The position numbers and the translations under genes are program-made. Shown here in pieces: positions 5,637-7,609 of a stretch of DNA of 7,609 nucleotides. Source of the DNA: an uncultured bacterium (lineage in GTDB: Bacteria; Bacillota_A; Clostridia; Lachnospirales; Lachnospiraceae); contig CAJMOO010000084.1 in NCBI GenBank assembly GCA_905215045.1, positions 1 through 7,609 on the forward strand, read 5' to 3'. Position 1 is the first letter of the stretch, and every line of letters begins with the position of its first letter. The notes beneath the pieces were generated by a model that was not told where the DNA came from, made no database searches, and saw nothing but the letters and a program-made list of their open reading frames with translations.

Positions 5637-6539
5637 TTACCCTTTCGTAATTCGTTTTGCGATAAATGAAGATACGGCGTTGATCACAAGCACGATCAGA
5701 AGTAACACAACTGCTGTTGCATATGCCTGATTGATATGTAATCCTTCGCATGATAATACATACATATGAAGTGCCAGTGTACGTCCTGATCCCATAACAT
5801 TTGCAGGGATTTCTGCGATCGTACCTGCTGTATACATTAATGCTGCCGTCTCACCGACGATACGTCCGATTCCTAAAATAACTCCAGATAAGATTCCTGG
5901 AACTGCTGATGGCAGGATAATACAAAATACTGTTCTTAGTTTTCCTGCTCCAAGTCCAAAGCTTCCTTCTCTAAAAGAATCAGGCACAGACTTTAATGCT
6001 TCTTCGGTTGTTCTCATGATCAATGGTAAGATCATGATCGCCATTGTTGCTGCTCCAGATAGCAGACATAATCCCCATCCCAAAGCTTTTACGAAAAATA
6101 ACATACCGAATAATCCATACACGATTGATGGAATTCCTGATAATGTTTCTGCTGTTAAACGAACAACCTCAACTAATTTATTTCCACGTTTTGCATACTC
6201 TACTAAATAAATTGCTGCAAAAATTCCAAGTGGTACTGCTAATACCAAAGATAATACTGTCATGATCAAGGTATTAATGATTGCTGGGAATACCGATGCA
6301 TTTTCACTTGTATATTTTAATTCAAATAATTGTGAATTTAAGTATGGTACTCCATTTACAAGAATATAAACGATCAAATATGCAAGTACTGCGACAGTTG
6401 CGATCATCGCAACATTTACAAGAAGCCATAATACAAAGGATAACGGCGTTCTTTTATATGATTTCATTCTTTGTATCCAAGACGTTTTATTGATCGCTTG
6501 GATCTTTTCTACTGATTCCATTTCTTTCACCGCTTCCAT
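5637..6539 (-). CDS. pstA: Phosphate ABC transporter permease PstA
   Basis: PstA is one of the two membrane subunits that form the phosphate channel. The 300-residue protein has a hydrophilic N-terminus (1-31), a first membrane helix at about 34-61, and further helices near 84-112, 132-151, 160-176, 210-229 and 272-292. The coupling (EAA-type) loop that contacts PstB lies at 191-216, beginning EGSFGLGAGK and followed by LPSAVPGILSGVILG. ETLSGIPSIVYGLFG (131-145) is typical of the PstA/PstC pair. The start lies 1 base after the pstC stop, and AAGGAGG (6555-6549), inside the end of pstC, is 9 bases upstream. Order after pstC and before pstB supports the assignment to PstA rather than PstC. Confidence 0.95.
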   Translation of the reverse strand: MEAVKEMESVEKIQAINKTSWIQRMKSYKRTPLSFVLWLLVNVAMIATVAVLAYLIVYILVNGVPYLNSQLFELKYTSENASVFPAIINTLIMTVLSLVLAVPLGIFAAIYLVEYAKRGNKLVEVVRLTAETLSGIPSIVYGLFGMLFFVKALGWGLCLLSGAATMAIMILPLIMRTTEEALKSVPDSFREGSFGLGAGKLRTVFCIILPSAVPGILSGVILGIGRIVGETAALMYTAGTIAEIPANVMGSGRTLALHMYVLSCEGLHINQAYATAVVLLLIVLVINAVSSFIAKRITKG

Positions 6540-6540
6540 T

Positions 6541-7389
6541 TTAACGTTCCTCCTTGCTCTTTAATACTGCAAAGCACAGGTTGATCATTAAGATAAATAC
6601 AAATAATACAACTGCTGTTGCGATCAGTGCTTCTCTGTGAAGGTCTGTCGCATATCCCATTTCAAGGACGATATTGGATGTCAAAGTACGAACTCCTGAG
6701 AACATTCCATCTGGGATGATAGCCTGATTTCCAGCTACCATTACTACCGCCATTGTCTCACCGATCGCACGTCCGATCCCTAAAACGATCCCTGCAAGAA
6801 TACCTGATTTTGCTGCAGGTAACACTGCAAAGAATACGCTTCGCTCATGACTTGCTCCAAGTCCTAAGGACCCTTCATAATAACTATCTGGAACGGCTCG
6901 GATCGCACTTTCAGATACTTCGATGATCGTTGGCAGGATCATGATCCCAAGCAAGATAGATGCTGTAAATACACAGTTACCATTTCCAAATATATTACGG
7001 AAAGCTGGTACTAACACTACCATTCCAAAGAATCCATAAACAACAGATGGAATTCCTGCCAGAAGATCAACTGCTGGTTTTACTATTTTATACACTTTTT
7101 CATTACAAAACTTTGCCATATAGATCGCAGCAAGAATTCCAACTGGAACTCCAACCAAAATCGCTCCTGCTGTTACATAAATACTTCCTATGATCATCGG
7201 GAAAATGCCAAAGATTCCACTCTTTGGCATCCAGATCTTACCTAAAACAAAATTTCCAAGTCCGATTTTCCCGATTGTAGGAATACCATTTACGAACAGA
7301 AATGCACAGATTAAAATTACTGCCAAAATTGAGGCACATGCTGCGAGTAAAAACACGACATGCATGATTTTTTCTGAATATTTCTTCAT
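6541..7389 (-). CDS. pstC: Phosphate ABC transporter permease PstC
   Basis: PstC pairs with PstA to form the phosphate channel. The 282-residue product has likely membrane helices at about 9-33, 64-91, 108-130, 140-160, 190-215 and 252-276. The coupling loop is at 172-197 (EGSLGLGASHERSVFFAVLP), followed by GIVLGIGRAIGETMAVVMVAG (200-220), a conserved PstC region. The reading frame is open three codons further, to an ATG at 7398, but that codon directly abuts the AAAGGA ribosome binding site (7404-7399). The ATG at 7389 is 9 bases from it, so I use 7389. The gap to pstS is short and contains no obvious terminator hairpin, unlike operons where such a hairpin boosts pstS alone. Confidence 0.95.
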   Translation of the reverse strand: MKKYSEKIMHVVFLLAACASILAVILICAFLFVNGIPTIGKIGLGNFVLGKIWMPKSGIFGIFPMIIGSIYVTAGAILVGVPVGILAAIYMAKFCNEKVYKIVKPAVDLLAGIPSVVYGFFGMVVLVPAFRNIFGNGNCVFTASILLGIMILPTIIEVSESAIRAVPDSYYEGSLGLGASHERSVFFAVLPAAKSGILAGIVLGIGRAIGETMAVVMVAGNQAIIPDGMFSGVRTLTSNIVLEMGYATDLHREALIATAVVLFVFILMINLCFAVLKSKEER

Positions 7390-7398
7390 TATTACCAT

Positions 7399-7404
7399 TC
7401 CTTT
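7399..7404 (-). promoter_or_regulatory. Ribosome binding site that sets the pstC start
   Basis: AAAGGA on the minus strand ends directly before the upstream ATG at 7398 and 9 bases before the ATG at 7389. Only the second distance allows initiation, so the annotated protein should begin MKKYSEK, not MVIMKK. Confidence 0.7.
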
Positions 7405-7421
7405 ATATCGATGATTCTTTC

Positions 7422-7609
7422 TTATTTAATGTCTGCCCATTTTGTTGTTTTTCCTGTGTAGATGTCTTTTACCTGCGCACTTGTTAATTCATCAACTTTA
7501 CTGTCTTTATTTACGATGACTGCGATACCATCTTTTGCGATAACTGTTGCTTTTACACCTTTTTTAGCTTCGCTGTCTGCAAGATCACGAGATGCCATAC
7601 CGATATCAC
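7422..7609 (-). CDS. pstS: Phosphate-binding protein PstS, C-terminal part, apparently permuted
   Basis: Only the last 61 codons are in the window; the start lies beyond the right edge. PstS is the extracellular phosphate-capturing component. Visible residues include DIGMASRDL, DGIAVIVNKDSKVDEL and QVKDIYTGKTTKWADIK, ending directly at TAA. In ordinary PstS the block with IYTGxxxxW lies mid-protein and is followed by the SREEGSGTR region. Here it is the C-terminus. I recall Lachnospiraceae PstS proteins that begin with the SRExGSGTR part after the signal peptide and end this way, so this looks like a circular permutation rather than a truncation. The position before pstC, 33 bases away, supports the identity. 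Confidence 0.85.
   Translation of the reverse strand, partial: DIGMASRDLADSEAKKGVKATVIAKDGIAVIVNKDSKVDELTSAQVKDIYTGKTTKWADIK

Noticed and set aside
7422..7609. pstS as a pseudogene broken by an early stop
   Set aside because: The stop falls directly after a conserved block, spacing to pstC is normal, and the pattern fits permuted PstS proteins I recall from Lachnospiraceae.
1..7609. CRISPR array, tRNA or rRNA genes, transposase
   Set aside because: No regularly spaced repeats, cloverleaf or rRNA signatures, and no transposase-like protein, were seen on either strand.

Overview
The window comes from a low-GC Gram-positive bacterium of the Clostridia, most likely a member of the Lachnospiraceae. 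The evidence is AT-rich DNA, strong AGGAGG-type ribosome binding sites, a cell-wall hydrolase with a copper-amine-oxidase-like N-terminal domain, and a phosphate-binding protein whose conserved mid-protein block lies at its C-terminus. I recall that last arrangement from Lachnospiraceae PstS. The species cannot be named from the sequence alone.

Left part (1-1590): a minus-strand gene runs off the left edge, and only its signal peptide is visible. It is divergent from a plus-strand gene for a secreted glucosaminidase (GH73-type peptidoglycan hydrolase). The 190-base gap between them holds a near-consensus minus-strand promoter with a dyad in its spacer. It also holds a plus-strand promoter preceded by three hexamers at 11-base spacing that resemble a PhoP/PhoB box.

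Middle part (1591-2189): about 600 bases without a credible protein gene lie between convergent genes. They hold two very large imperfect hairpins. The first (1590-1883) has a perfect 32-bp arm pair and a second hairpin at its centre. The second (2003-2178) has 27-bp arms with one mismatch around a 100-base, GC-richer, rod-shaped core. Both have A-tract/stem/T-tract edges in both directions, so they look like bidirectional terminators with an unusual structured interior. This is the least explained part of the window.

Right part (2190-7609): a complete minus-strand phosphate operon, truncated only at its first gene, in the order pstS-pstC-pstA-pstB-phoU-response regulator-phoR. The genes are separated by 33, 1, 6 and 5 bases and then overlap by 4 bases twice (GTGA, ATGA), so they should be one transcript with coupled translation. 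PstS captures phosphate outside the cell, PstC and PstA form the membrane channel, and PstB powers import. PhoU connects transporter state to the kinase PhoR, and PhoR phosphorylates the OmpR-family regulator, which in relatives controls the pst genes and other low-phosphate genes. If the hexamer repeats at 166-193 are a real binding site, the cell-wall hydrolase at the left would belong to the same regulon.
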